The position numbers and the translations under genes were made by a program. Under the pieces are notes generated by a model. The model searched no databases, was not told the DNA's origin, and worked only from the letters and a program-made list of their open reading frames with translations. A stretch of 64,000 bases of DNA from Candidatus Thorarchaeota archaeon (GTDB lineage: Archaea > Asgardarchaeota > Thorarchaeia > Thorarchaeales > Thorarchaeaceae): contig RDOF01000001.1 in the NCBI GenBank assembly GCA_011365025.1, positions 186,001-250,000 on the forward strand. Reading direction: 5' to 3'. Positions 8,621 to 17,228 of the stretch are shown piece by piece (the first letter of the stretch is position 1; every line of letters begins with the position of its first letter).

Positions 8621-10252
8621 TCACATTATTACCAATTGATAGGTTCCCGGTTGCAAAGCGAGTGTATAGTCAGACCCACTCTGTTGGAGTGCAGCGAGAA
8701 CACCTCCCCCCGAGTATGCAGTTGGCTGAGAGGCGAAATTGCTGAAGGTCAGAGTCGCCGCCTGGTCAACCTTGATGTTCAGGATGAACCCATCTTTCAC
8801 CGGGTCCCATTGTGCCTGGTACACCCAGATGTTACTGTCGTCGGCCGCGCTTATGTAAGGATAGTCCCAGAACTCTGCAACCCGAGACTCAGAAACATCT
8901 TTTATTGCGACAGGAAGATGTCCCCACAGATATCCGAAACCAGCAATAGGTTGAAGGAACCCGTCAAGGGAAAGAGTGTTGAAATGCATCTCCCTTCCAT
9001 TGGCGGACCAGACCTTGTTGTAGGAGTTAAAGAAGAAATTGGCCAACCGGTTTCTGGTTGCATAGTCCTTTTGCTGATTCGCAAGATGTACTGCAAAGAG
9101 AGTTGCAAGGATGTCATAGGTACCAAATCCATCTGGATTGTGGTAGCTATCCATTATGTAGGCCATTTCGCTGGACAGGTCCTTCATAAAATATTCAAGA
9201 AACTTCGGATAGGTTTCTTCAGTCCGGTCCGGTTGTAGGCTCTCGAGGAATGCCAGCGCCCATGCATTTCCATAGCCGGCAACTTTGGGTGTCACACTTT
9301 CTGTCCACGGAGATAGAGCTAGACCTGGATACGTCTGTGGAAGCCGCTCACTGGCATAATAGAATCCTGTGGGTTCGTAGAGATAGTAGCCATCAGCAAA
9401 GAACCCGTCTGCATTCTCCATGTCATTGTTGACGAAGCTTAGACCATAGTCCCAAATAGGCAAGAAACTCGTCCCATGCATGCTATCGTAGAGTTTGGTA
9501 CAGACCATGGGTACAGAGTTGCATTGTACAAAAACGACATACGGCTCGCAGGGGATAATTCCAGTACCCCAAATACCTCCCTCAGCAGGATTGCCAAAGC
9601 CGTCTGTGGTCAGTGAGTTATTCCAATCAAGAACATAGTCTGTAATCTCATCAGTCATTTCATTTGTGTTAAAGCTTCTCTCATAGAGAGACATCATCAA
9701 GGCATAGTGAGCAGTCCACATGATGTTTGCTGGGCCACGAAAGCCTCCGACGTAAAGATCGCTCGTATCAGTCTGATTGGGCCAATAGTAGTCAACATAG
9801 TTGTAGTCAGGATGCGTCCATTCTTTGTACTCTATGCTGTTCTCTCCCCACTCGGTCTCAGTTGTGTTCATCTTCTTTATGAGATCATAGAGGAAATTCC
9901 GATAGTAGTCCGTTCGATAACCCGAAGTGGTTTCAAACAGAAAAGAGGCAGAATATGCCATGAAAGCAAGAACATAATGATGGAGTTGATGTTGTTGCTC
10001 AGCATACCAACCTTCCCATTCACCGTAGCCCTGATACTCATCGTTCACGATTGTATCCAAGTAGTTGAAGATAGCAAGCATCTCATGGTCCACAGAGCCA
10101 TAGTCAGCAAAGTTGAAAGCCGTTCCATTGACTGTTTGAACGCCTACTTGAATGGCAGGACCAGGCATATTGCCAAAGGTCACTCCTGCAAGTATAATGC
10201 TGATTATGAATGCGGCCAGGAAGAACTTGTTCTTCCTTAGAATCTCGCTCAT
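8621..10252 (-). CDS. Exported linalool dehydratase/isomerase-like protein, copy 1
   Basis: 543 residues. Residues 8-27 form a signal or anchor helix. The body shows NYLD (63-66), LAFMAYS (95-101), GPANIMWTAHYALM (173-186), IPCEPYVVFVQCNS (233-246), LYDSMHGT (254-261) and GNAWALAFLESLQP. These match, in order, the NYID, IAFYAYG, ENIMYKGH, CEPDNYFVQCNS and YDRLHGT segments I recall from Castellaniella linalool dehydratase/isomerase. By that alignment D66, H182, C235 and C244 are catalytic. LDI interconverts geraniol, linalool and myrcene outside the cytoplasm. A C-terminal ~80-residue beta-rich domain ending QLVIM is extra. Several N-x-S/T sequons fit export. Start: AAGGTG lies 8 nt upstream of the ATG at 10252. 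The substrate is unknown. Confidence 0.75.
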   Translation of the reverse strand: MSEILRKNKFFLAAFIISIILAGVTFGNMPGPAIQVGVQTVNGTAFNFADYGSVDHEMLAIFNYLDTIVNDEYQGYGEWEGWYAEQQHQLHHYVLAFMAYSASFLFETTSGYRTDYYRNFLYDLIKKMNTTETEWGENSIEYKEWTHPDYNYVDYYWPNQTDTSDLYVGGFRGPANIMWTAHYALMMSLYERSFNTNEMTDEITDYVLDWNNSLTTDGFGNPAEGGIWGTGIIPCEPYVVFVQCNSVPMVCTKLYDSMHGTSFLPIWDYGLSFVNNDMENADGFFADGYYLYEPTGFYYASERLPQTYPGLALSPWTESVTPKVAGYGNAWALAFLESLQPDRTEETYPKFLEYFMKDLSSEMAYIMDSYHNPDGFGTYDILATLFAVHLANQQKDYATRNRLANFFFNSYNKVWSANGREMHFNTLSLDGFLQPIAGFGYLWGHLPVAIKDVSESRVAEFWDYPYISAADDSNIWVYQAQWDPVKDGFILNIKVDQAATLTFSNFASQPTAYSGGGVLAALQQSGSDYTLALQPGTYQLVIM

Positions 10253-10310
10253 AGAAAACACCTTAGTGAGTAGCATTGTGTTTTAGGAGGACTGAACTCT
10301 ATACTTCCCA

Positions 10311-10322
10311 GTGATATATTTT
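10311..10322 (-). promoter_or_regulatory. Putative TATA element for LDI unit 1
   Basis: The minus strand reads AAAATATATCAC about 59 nt upstream of the ATG at 10252. An ATATATC core also occurs upstream of the other three LDI-like genes. Nearby at 10341-10346 and 10372-10377 is an inverted TTAGAT/ATCTAA pair that could be an operator. Confidence 0.4.
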
Positions 10323-10395
10323 GCACGATAGATGCGAAAATTAGATGTTTATTTTATATATTGGGACATAAATCTAATGTTTCGAATAATCTAAG

Positions 10396-10424
10396 AAAAA
10401 GGAGGCGAGGGGGTGGTTCCCCTC
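10396..10424 (-). terminator. Terminator-like hairpin after peroxiredoxin
   Basis: On the minus strand GAGGGG, AACCAC and CCCCTC form a 6-bp G/C stem 17 nt after the peroxiredoxin stop, followed shortly by a run of five T. It separates the peroxiredoxin transcript from LDI unit 1. Confidence 0.5.
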
Positions 10425-10440
10425 ACACCAATTTGAGAGA

Positions 10441-11088
10441 TTATAGGTTCTTCTTGCAGAACCACCAATCAGTGCAGTCATAGCCTTCTGTTAGGCGCTT
10501 CGCTGCACCTTCCTTGGTCTTCGGAGGTGGAACAATCACCTTGTCCCCAGGTTTCCAGTTGGCTGGAGTAGCTACCTTGTGTTTGTCAGATGTCTGGAAA
10601 GCGTCAATAACTCTCAGAATCTCTGCCATGTTGCGACCATTGCTGAGTGGGTAGTAGATCAATGCCCTAAGCTTGAACTCGGGGTCAATGAAGAACACTG
10701 CTCTAACCGCAGCGGTTCCGCTCTGAGCAGGATGAATCATTCCGTACTTCTTTGCAACTTCCATGCTAAGGTCTTCGATGATGGGGAATGGAATCTCCAC
10801 GCCAAATTTCTCTTTGATGGTGCTAATCCACGAAATGTGTGAGTAGATGCTATCGATGCTGAGCCCTAGGAGCTTTACCCCTCGCTTCTGAAGTTCTGGA
10901 TGGATCTCTGTAAACCCAATGAACTCAGTTGTGCAAACCGGGGTGAAGTCTGCTGGGTGACTGAACAGGATAACCCAGCTATCCTTAGCCCATTCACTGA
11001 ATTTAATTGGACCGTCAGTGGTTACAGCTTGAAAATCAGGGACTTTCTCTCCAATTAGGAGCATCTTTCTCTCTTCATGTGCTTCCAT
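10441..11088 (-). CDS. Peroxiredoxin (Prx6-like, archaeal long type)
   Basis: This thiol peroxidase reduces hydrogen peroxide and alkyl peroxides in the cytosol. The peroxidatic cysteine is in HPADFTPVCTTEF (near residues 40-52). The long C-terminal arm ends GYDCTDWWFCKK with two further cysteines, the arrangement of the decameric archaeal enzymes. From the ATG at 11088, which has GGAG 8 nt upstream, the protein has 215 residues, the usual length. It is divergent from a PerR-like regulator, which probably controls it. The pair is inserted between LDI units 1 and 2. Confidence 0.92.
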   Translation of the reverse strand: MEAHEERKMLLIGEKVPDFQAVTTDGPIKFSEWAKDSWVILFSHPADFTPVCTTEFIGFTEIHPELQKRGVKLLGLSIDSIYSHISWISTIKEKFGVEIPFPIIEDLSMEVAKKYGMIHPAQSGTAAVRAVFFIDPEFKLRALIYYPLSNGRNMAEILRVIDAFQTSDKHKVATPANWKPGDKVIVPPPKTKEGAAKRLTEGYDCTDWWFCKKNL

Positions 11089-11119
11089 TTGAATTATCTC
11101 CGTAATTTGTGTTCTAAAC

Positions 11120-11183
11120 AATAGTGATTATTATTTAAGTATTGTTATCTAAAAATATTTGACACTAAATAAGAATATTTATT
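11120..11183. promoter_or_regulatory. Divergent prx/perR control region with two AT-rich inverted repeats
   Basis: The intergenic region holds AATAGTGATTATT at 11120-11132 and AATAAGAATATTTATT at 11168-11183, each an imperfect inverted repeat of AATA(A)/(T)TATT. Fur/PerR proteins bind AT-rich palindromes of this kind, so these are candidate operators for autoregulation and peroxide-responsive control. The region also holds AT-rich TATA candidates for both genes. Confidence 0.45.
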
Positions 11184-11194
11184 AGAATTCCACG

Positions 11195-11638
11195 ATGGTG
11201 TTACTCATCATGACCGTTGTGAAATCCGATATCAAATCGGAATTGCACGCCAGAGGGTATCGCGCAACACCCCAAAGACTCTCCATCTATGATGCCATAT
11301 GGAGAGCCGGTGACCATCCAACAGCTGCACAAATCCATGAGTTTGCTCTTAGGAGAGATCCCACAATTAGTCTTGCAACTGTCTACAAGACACTGCAGCT
11401 CTTCACCAACATCGGATTGGCACGGGAGATGGCCTTCAGGGGGGACTCCACACGATATGACCCGGTTGTGGATAACCACATCAATCTAATCTGCAAGAAA
11501 TGTGGCAAAGTAGAGGATTTCCAATATGAGAAGCTGGAAGGGCTTGCGGCCGCGGTCAGTTCACAGACTAGTTTTCAGGTGAGCAGTCAGAGCCTGGATG
11601 CCTATGGTATATGCTCTCAGTGCAGAATGGTATCCTGA
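11195..11638 (+). CDS. Fur/PerR-family metalloregulator
   Basis: The protein of about 147 residues has a winged helix (LHARGYRATPQRLSIYDAI, then DPTISLATVYKTLQLF) and a dimerisation domain with two zinc CxxC pairs (LICKKCG and ICSQC). The DNHINLICKKCGKVEDF segment is typical of Fur/PerR. Divergence from a peroxiredoxin points to peroxide sensing by metal-catalysed oxidation rather than iron uptake control. ATG codons at 11195 and 11210 are both plausible starts; no clear Shine-Dalgarno is seen, so a leaderless message is possible. Confidence 0.9.
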   Translation: MVLLIMTVVKSDIKSELHARGYRATPQRLSIYDAIWRAGDHPTAAQIHEFALRRDPTISLATVYKTLQLFTNIGLAREMAFRGDSTRYDPVVDNHINLICKKCGKVEDFQYEKLEGLAAAVSSQTSFQVSSQSLDAYGICSQCRMVS

Positions 11639-11813
11639 CCTCATTAGTAGCGTTCGTTTTAGGACAAAGAAGCCTAGGGTATCAAGATAGTAATATCCCC
11701 TAATGATACACGAGAAGAACAGTTATTCCTAGTCAATGAGTGGCTTGTAATCCCATCTCTTGTATACTGGAGATGATAGAACCTATGTTGTAGGGAGAGA
11801 GGGAAATGCCTAC

Positions 11814-12425
11814 CTATTGCGACGACCGCGGACGAGGAGATAGCGTGGTCACAAGTCCTTGCCAAAGTCGGGCGAATACTGGGGTGAGGAGTATAACCGA
11901 CGGAAGTCCCACTGTGAGAAGTGGAAGCATCACAAATCCAAGAGCAACAAGTGTTGCATATTCCTCCACTGTCAGACCCACTGCTACAACTATCAGTATT
12001 GTAAATACAAATCCCACTGCGGAAAGGACTGATAACTTGATGAGCGAACGACCATTTGTGAGGTCGTATGTGGTCAGTCCAACAACCAGTCCCAAGAAGC
12101 CATAGCCAATGGCAGGCAGTGTCATTGTCACAACTGCACCGCGGGTCAAGTCATAGATAACAACTCCCAAATACCCTGTCAGAAACCCTGCAAGAGGACC
12201 TCTCAATGCTGCAACCACACCAATGATAGCTAGAGCAGGGGCTATACCAAACTTAAACAGAGTGACCATCGTAAACGGCAGTGGTACCATGGACAGGAGA
12301 ATAAACACTGCTGCCCCCATAAGGCCATAGATAATAGTCCATGCTGCATTGTAACCATTCTGAATTTGGAATCGCTCTAGGATGGACTTCTTGGAAACAG
12401 GTTCAACTGATGATTCATCGGACAC
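11814..12425 (-). CDS. ECF-S-component-like membrane protein, copy 2
   Basis: 203 residues with five or six hydrophobic segments. Shared motifs are RGPLAGFLTGYLGVVIYDL and VVGLTTYDLTNGRSLIKLSV. It is most like copy 4 (both have TLPA-GYG before the motif), suggesting that units 2 and 4 arose from one duplication. Start: GTG at 12425, 8 nt after the GAGGTG that overlaps the LDI copy 2 stop. Role inferred: membrane partner, perhaps importer of the product, of the preceding exported enzyme. It ends facing the perR gene; the 175-nt gap 11639-11813 shows only weak inverted repeats. Confidence 0.75.
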   Translation of the reverse strand: MSDESSVEPVSKKSILERFQIQNGYNAAWTIIYGLMGAAVFILLSMVPLPFTMVTLFKFGIAPALAIIGVVAALRGPLAGFLTGYLGVVIYDLTRGAVVTMTLPAIGYGFLGLVVGLTTYDLTNGRSLIKLSVLSAVGFVFTILIVVAVGLTVEEYATLVALGFVMLPLLTVGLPSVILLTPVFARLWQGLVTTLSPRPRSSQ

Positions 12426-12437
12426 CTCTTAACCACC

Positions 12438-14072
12438 TCACATTATCACTAGATGATAGGACCCGGGCTGCAGTGTTAGTGTATAGTCACTACCAGCTGC
12501 CGTCAAAGCACTGGGCAAGCCAGCTCCATATACTGTAGGGGTGGCACCAAAATTACTGAATGTTAGTGTGGCTATTTGGTCCACCTTGATGTTTAAGATG
12601 AAGCCTTCCTTCACCGGATCCCATTCAGCTTGATAGACCCAGATACTCTCATCGTCGGCCTGACTGATGAAGGGATAGCCCCAGAAAGCAGAATTTCTTG
12701 GTACTACAAGGTCATTCAATGTGACAGGAGTATTTCCCCAAATCCACCCGTACGCCAGACTAGTCTGCAAAAAGGGTTCTAGGGCGGAAGTATCCCAGTG
12801 CATCTCACGACCATTTGTGGACCATATCTTGTTGTACAGACTATAAAGGAAGTTTAGGATTCTATCGACCGTGTTGAAATCGCCCTCCTGCTTGGCCAGT
12901 GCAAGAGTAAACAGACAGGCCAAGAACTCGTACGTACCAAAGGTGTTTGTGGAGTACATCGAGTCGACGAAGTACATCTGATCACCGGAAACTTCCATAC
13001 CGTATTCTTCGAGGTAGATTGGGTAATCGTTATCTGTTATCTCTGGCTGGATTGAGTCAAGAAACTCTAGAGACCAGGCAACTCCATAGCCCCGAGACCG
13101 GAGGTATCCCTCAGTGCTGAATGGGGAGAGTCTGGTGCCAGGAAACTCCTGTTGAGGACCTTCTGTGGGTTGTACAAAACCAAGGGGTTCTTGAACGTAG
13201 TAGCCGTCAGAATAGAGACCATTCTGGTCCTGCATAACAGTGTTAGAGAACTCAATTCCGAAGTCCCATATTGGCAAGTAGTCTGTTCCAAACATGCCAT
13301 CGTAGAGTTTCGTCGCGAAGATTGGTATGCTGTTGCACTGAACCCAAACCGCGTATGGTTCACATGGGATTAGGCCGCATTTCCATATGCCGCCCTCCTG
13401 AGGATTACCAAGTCCGTCTGTGGTTAGCGAGCTGTTCCAGTCATCGATAAAGTAGGTGATTTCATCGACAAACTCGGCAGTATTGAAGTTCCTCTCATGA
13501 AGAAGCTCCATCAAAGCATAGTGTCCCGTCCACATGATGTTAGCTGGACCCCGAAATCCTCCTGTGTAAACATCATCAGCATCCGGATTGGTGGCGTTAG
13601 GGTAGTAATAGCCAGTCCAATTCTGCGTGTTGGATTCAGACTCCCACTCAAAATACTCGATCGAGGTTTCCCCCCACTCATCATAGGATGTGTTGAATTT
13701 CCTAACAAGATTATCAGAGATACCCTCATAGTAGCTGGTTCGATAACCAGGAGTGGTTTCATAGTACATCGCTAGGGAGTACGCCATGAAGGCAAGTACA
13801 TAGTGAAATAGACCATAGAAATCAGGTTGCAAGAACCAGCCATCCCAAGAACCATAGGCCTGATTAAACATTGTAGCGAGAAAATTGAATATTCCGATTT
13901 CTTCATGGGTGAGAGAACCGTAATCAGCAAAGTAGAAGGTTTCACCATCTATAGCCAGTGTGCCCATGGTGGTAGGAGAACCAGGCAGGTTACCAAAAGT
14001 CATTGCTCCAAGAACGATGCTAATCACAAGGACTGTCACAAAGTACTTGTTGGCCGTTAGAATCTTGCTCAT
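12438..14072 (-). CDS. Exported linalool dehydratase/isomerase-like protein, copy 2
   Basis: 544 residues from the ATG at 14072. A signal/anchor helix spans residues 10-28. Signature segments: GPANIMWTGHYALM (H184), IPCEPYAVWVQCNS (C237, C246), LYDGMFGT, and the C-terminal beta domain ending HLVIM. The position aligned with the LDI aspartate (D66 in copy 1) is alanine here (NFLA). A longer reading frame reaches 14126, but family alignment with copies 1, 3 and 4 supports MSKILTANK as the start. Its closest sister is copy 4: both carry the NWT-YYYP...DDVYTGG insertion before the histidine motif. Confidence 0.75.
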   Translation of the reverse strand: MSKILTANKYFVTVLVISIVLGAMTFGNLPGSPTTMGTLAIDGETFYFADYGSLTHEEIGIFNFLATMFNQAYGSWDGWFLQPDFYGLFHYVLAFMAYSLAMYYETTPGYRTSYYEGISDNLVRKFNTSYDEWGETSIEYFEWESESNTQNWTGYYYPNATNPDADDVYTGGFRGPANIMWTGHYALMELLHERNFNTAEFVDEITYFIDDWNSSLTTDGLGNPQEGGIWKCGLIPCEPYAVWVQCNSIPIFATKLYDGMFGTDYLPIWDFGIEFSNTVMQDQNGLYSDGYYVQEPLGFVQPTEGPQQEFPGTRLSPFSTEGYLRSRGYGVAWSLEFLDSIQPEITDNDYPIYLEEYGMEVSGDQMYFVDSMYSTNTFGTYEFLACLFTLALAKQEGDFNTVDRILNFLYSLYNKIWSTNGREMHWDTSALEPFLQTSLAYGWIWGNTPVTLNDLVVPRNSAFWGYPFISQADDESIWVYQAEWDPVKEGFILNIKVDQIATLTFSNFGATPTVYGAGLPSALTAAGSDYTLTLQPGSYHLVIM

Positions 14073-14098
14073 TTTGACGACCCATCCAGTTGAAGATT

Positions 14099-14111
14099 GT
14101 GATATATCTCC
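14099..14111 (-). promoter_or_regulatory. Putative BRE/TATA element for LDI unit 2
   Basis: The minus strand reads GGAGATATATCAC, about 30 nt upstream of the ATG at 14072. This spacing would give a very short leader. Confidence 0.45.
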
Positions 14112-14189
14112 AAAGACGGTGCACAAACATCGTTAAATCTCCCTCTATAGTAATGATGTTCTATTGAGTAATTTGGGAAATGGATGGGT

Positions 14190-14221
14190 GGACGCAAGGG
14201 AATCGAAAAGAGATTGCGTCC
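14190..14221. terminator. Hairpin closing LDI unit 3
   Basis: GGACGCAA at 14190-14197 and TTGCGTCC at 14214-14221 form a perfect 8-bp stem with a 16-nt loop, 11 nt past the stop of membrane-protein copy 3 and upstream of the promoter of unit 2. Confidence 0.45.
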
Positions 14222-14232
14222 CCCTCTAGCTG

Positions 14233-14850
14233 CTAAGACGAAATGTCTTCTTGGGGGGTATGAAATGCCAAGGAATCAAATATTCGCGCAAGCAATGGCG
14301 ACAACAGAATGACTGTAGGCAGTCCAACAGTCAGCATTGGCAACAACTGTAGTCCTATTGCAACAAGCACCGCAATGCCCTCTATGTAGAGCCCGAATGC
14401 AACCGTAAGAAGCACGGCAAAGATTAGCCCGATTGAAGACATAACTGACATTTTGAGCAGTGAGCGGCCTTTTGCCAAGTCGTAGGTTCCCAGCCCCACA
14501 ACGAAGCCAATGAATCCGATAGAAAAGCCGTAGAGAGAGAATGCGATTATGCTACTACTAAGTACAATATCAGACAGGATTTTGCCAATGTAACCTGTGA
14601 GAAAGCCGGTGAGAGACCCTCTTGCTGCGCCAACCGCTGCCACCAATGCTAGTGCTGGAGCGAATCCCAGTTTGACTAGACCTATTGAAGTATAGGGCCA
14701 CTGAATTATGTCTAGGATCATAAAGATTAGTGCCCCAACTGCGGAAATCAAGAGTTTTTCCATGATATTCTCAGGCTTTTTGATACGACTGGTCTTAGGT
14801 TCATCGAAGTGTGTCGCTTCTGCGGATTCTTCTATGGGTTCTTCGGACAC
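14233..14850 (-). CDS. ECF-S-component-like membrane protein, copy 3
   Basis: 205 residues. The N-terminal 30 residues are acidic and polar, followed by five or six membrane segments. It keeps RGSLTGFLTGYIGKIL and VVGLGTYDLAKGRSLLKMSV, with P replaced by S in the first motif; it is the most diverged of the four. GTG start at 14850, 8 nt after GAGGTG that overlaps the preceding LDI stop codon. Same inferred role as the sister copies. Confidence 0.75.
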   Translation of the reverse strand: MSEEPIEESAEATHFDEPKTSRIKKPENIMEKLLISAVGALIFMILDIIQWPYTSIGLVKLGFAPALALVAAVGAARGSLTGFLTGYIGKILSDIVLSSSIIAFSLYGFSIGFIGFVVGLGTYDLAKGRSLLKMSVMSSIGLIFAVLLTVAFGLYIEGIAVLVAIGLQLLPMLTVGLPTVILLSPLLARIFDSLAFHTPQEDISS

Positions 14851-14862
14851 TCTATCTTCACC

Positions 14863-16473
14863 TCACATAATAACTAGATTGTAGATACCTGGACTCAATG
14901 ACAACATGAAATCGCCACCCGTTGGTGAAAGGTCCTGTAATGCAATGCCGCCGGCGTATGCAGTCGGAGCAGCATTGAAATTGCTGAAAGTCAATGAAGC
15001 TTGCCGGTCCACTTCAATGTTGAGAATAAATGCCTCTCTGTGTGGATCCCACTCAGCCTGATACACCCAAATATTGTCATCATCAGCCTCACTGATGTAG
15101 GGATAGTCCCAAAACTCCGTGGGGCGTGCATCTGCAAGGTTTCTTATGGTCACAGGGAAGGTTCCCCAAGTACCAAGGCCAGTTGAAACTGGTTGAAGCA
15201 AGGGATAAAGCGAAGCGATGCCGTCCTGGTAATGCATTGCTCTGCCGTCCTCCGACCAGATTTTGTTACAAGGGCTCAGCCAGAAGTTTCTGAGACGCTC
15301 CACCGTCTGATGGTCCCCTCTTTGATTCGCCAAGGCCATGGTGAAGAAGCTCCCTAGTACAGTATCAAGATCTGTAAAACTGCCTGGTTGGTGATACGAG
15401 CCCAACATGTACATTTGACTGCTAGAGAGGTCCCTCCCATACACTTCGATGAATCGTTCATAATCGTTGATGGTTTCATTCTCTTGAGTGTATTCAAGAA
15501 ACATCATCGCCCATGATGCGCCGTATGATGAAACGGCAAGGTTGTCACCCCGCATAGTGGGTTTAGGATAGTCATCAACTGAGTCGTTGGAACCGAGGAG
15601 TGGAGATACAAGGTAGCTATGGCTGAAGAGACCATACTCGTCTTGCATCTCAGTGTTGGCAAAATTGAGACCATAGTCCCACATCCTGCTCTCCATGTAG
15701 CTGGTGTTGTATAGATTATCGAATAGTTCGGTTGCAAATACGGCGATGCTATTACACTGTATGAATGCAATATAGGGTTCACATGGAATCAGACCTATGC
15801 CCCAGATTCCTCCCTCCTTGGCGTTGCCATAACCATCTGTGGTTAACGAGTTCTGCCAATCATCGATGAACCAGTTGATTTCGCCTTTGAACTCGCCGGT
15901 GTTGAAGTTGCGTTCATAGAGAGCCATTGTCAATGCATAGTGTCCAGTCCACATGATATTTGCAGGCCCACGAAATTCTCCGACATAGAAATCTGTGGGG
16001 TCGTTTGGATCAGGATAATAGTAACCTGGATAGGATGTACTCTCCCATTCCCAATATTCCATCGAATCATTACCGTACTCTTCAATAGTCGTGTTCATCA
16101 TCTTGACTAGCGAATATGCAACTTCTTGATAGGCAGATGTTCTGTAACCAGATGTGGTTTCAAAAAACATTGACAGCACGTATGATGTGAAGGCAGCCAA
16201 GTATTGACGCCCACTCCTGAAATCTTCAGAATACCAACCTTGCCAGTCATTGTAAGGACGATCTGTGACAAGGTCAGCAAAGTAGTTGAACATGCCAATC
16301 TGTTCTCTGTTGAGAGATTGATAGTCTGCAAAATTGAAAGTAATTCCATTAATAGTCTGGACACCTATCGTTGTTGCAGGGCCAGGCAAGTTGCCAAAGG
16401 TCATGCCTGCGAAAATAATTGACCCGAGCAGGGCAACTGTCAAGAACTTGTTTGACATGATTGCTGTTTTCAT
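14863..16473 (-). CDS. Exported linalool dehydratase/isomerase-like protein, copy 3
   Basis: 536 residues from the ATG at 16473, which has GGGG 6 nt upstream; an ATG at 16479 is in frame. Signal/anchor helix at residues 8-27. Signature segments: GPANIMWTGHYALT (H178), IPCEPYIAFIQCNS (C231, C240) and a C-terminal beta domain ending NLVIM. At the position of the LDI aspartate it has NYFAD, so an aspartate is present one residue later. It lacks the longer insertion of copies 2 and 4 and reads GVQTINGITFNFADY near the N-terminus, like copy 1. Confidence 0.75.
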   Translation of the reverse strand: MKTAIMSNKFLTVALLGSIIFAGMTFGNLPGPATTIGVQTINGITFNFADYQSLNREQIGMFNYFADLVTDRPYNDWQGWYSEDFRSGRQYLAAFTSYVLSMFFETTSGYRTSAYQEVAYSLVKMMNTTIEEYGNDSMEYWEWESTSYPGYYYPDPNDPTDFYVGEFRGPANIMWTGHYALTMALYERNFNTGEFKGEINWFIDDWQNSLTTDGYGNAKEGGIWGIGLIPCEPYIAFIQCNSIAVFATELFDNLYNTSYMESRMWDYGLNFANTEMQDEYGLFSHSYLVSPLLGSNDSVDDYPKPTMRGDNLAVSSYGASWAMMFLEYTQENETINDYERFIEVYGRDLSSSQMYMLGSYHQPGSFTDLDTVLGSFFTMALANQRGDHQTVERLRNFWLSPCNKIWSEDGRAMHYQDGIASLYPLLQPVSTGLGTWGTFPVTIRNLADARPTEFWDYPYISEADDDNIWVYQAEWDPHREAFILNIEVDRQASLTFSNFNAAPTAYAGGIALQDLSPTGGDFMLSLSPGIYNLVIM

Positions 16474-16520
16474 TTGCATCCCCGTTCAGAGCAGCTGTTG
16501 GAGAGTTTCATGTTGAGGCC

Positions 16521-16569
16521 CATAATATATCTATCCTATAGTGGAATATCGTTCGTCATTCCTGATAGG
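16521..16569 (-). promoter_or_regulatory. Putative TATA element and inverted repeat upstream of LDI unit 3
   Basis: The minus strand carries GGATAGATATATTATG (16521-16536), about 48 nt upstream of the start. It is flanked by an inverted repeat whose arms CCTATagTGGAAT (16535-16547) and ATTCCtgATAGG (16558-16569) pair with a central mismatch. The repeat could be an operator or the terminator of unit 4. Confidence 0.4.
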
Positions 16570-16603
16570 ATGGTGTAATTACCCTACACTGAATTGGGAT
16601 TCA

Positions 16604-17215
16604 TCAACTGGTGTTCTTTGCCGCAAGCCTCAAGCTGAGCATGTTCCATAACCAACCAAACAGGGGCGTCAGAAGAACCACTGTAGGAATCCCGACGGTC
16701 AGCAAGGGTAGCATTACAAGTCCAATTGCTACAAGTTCGCCGTAGACCTCCACAAACATCCCGATGACTGTAATCAGGAGGGTCATGAAGACTAGCCCGA
16801 CTGCGGAGAGTATTGAGAGCTTGACCAGAGACCTACCGTTTTGGAAGTCATATGTGGTGAGTCCGGTTATGAAGCCCATTGCACCATAACCAAGAGCGGG
16901 TAATGTAAGTGTGACGATAGTAGCTGACGCTATGAGGTCGTAGATGAGGACTCCAAGGTATCCGGTGAGGAATCCAGCGAACGGGCCACGTATCGCACCG
17001 ACCACTGTGATTATTGCAAACGTGGGTGCAAACCCAACCATGAACAGGCCAACCATCAGATAGGGCCAAGATGCCTGTGACAATAGCACAATGAGCATGA
17101 CTCCCACCAGAATGCATAACAGAGTCCAGAACACTGCACCCCCATCCTGAAGATGGATTCTTCGGAGCGCACTTCGGGCGTCGGCCTGTGTTTCAACTGA
17201 TGCGTCTTCTGTCAT
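16604..17215 (-). CDS. ECF-S-component-like membrane protein, copy 4
   Basis: 203 residues with a polar N-terminus and five or six membrane segments. It carries RGPFAGFLTGYLGVLIYDL and ITGLTTYDFQNGRSLVKLSI. The ATG at 17215 lies 9 nt after the GAGGTG that overlaps the stop of LDI copy 4. Together the four copies show that the enzyme and membrane protein were duplicated as a pair, which argues for a shared function. Confidence 0.75.
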   Translation of the reverse strand: MTEDASVETQADARSALRRIHLQDGGAVFWTLLCILVGVMLIVLLSQASWPYLMVGLFMVGFAPTFAIITVVGAIRGPFAGFLTGYLGVLIYDLIASATIVTLTLPALGYGAMGFITGLTTYDFQNGRSLVKLSILSAVGLVFMTLLITVIGMFVEVYGELVAIGLVMLPLLTVGIPTVVLLTPLFGWLWNMLSLRLAAKNTS

Positions 17216-17228
17216 TCGTTATCTCACC

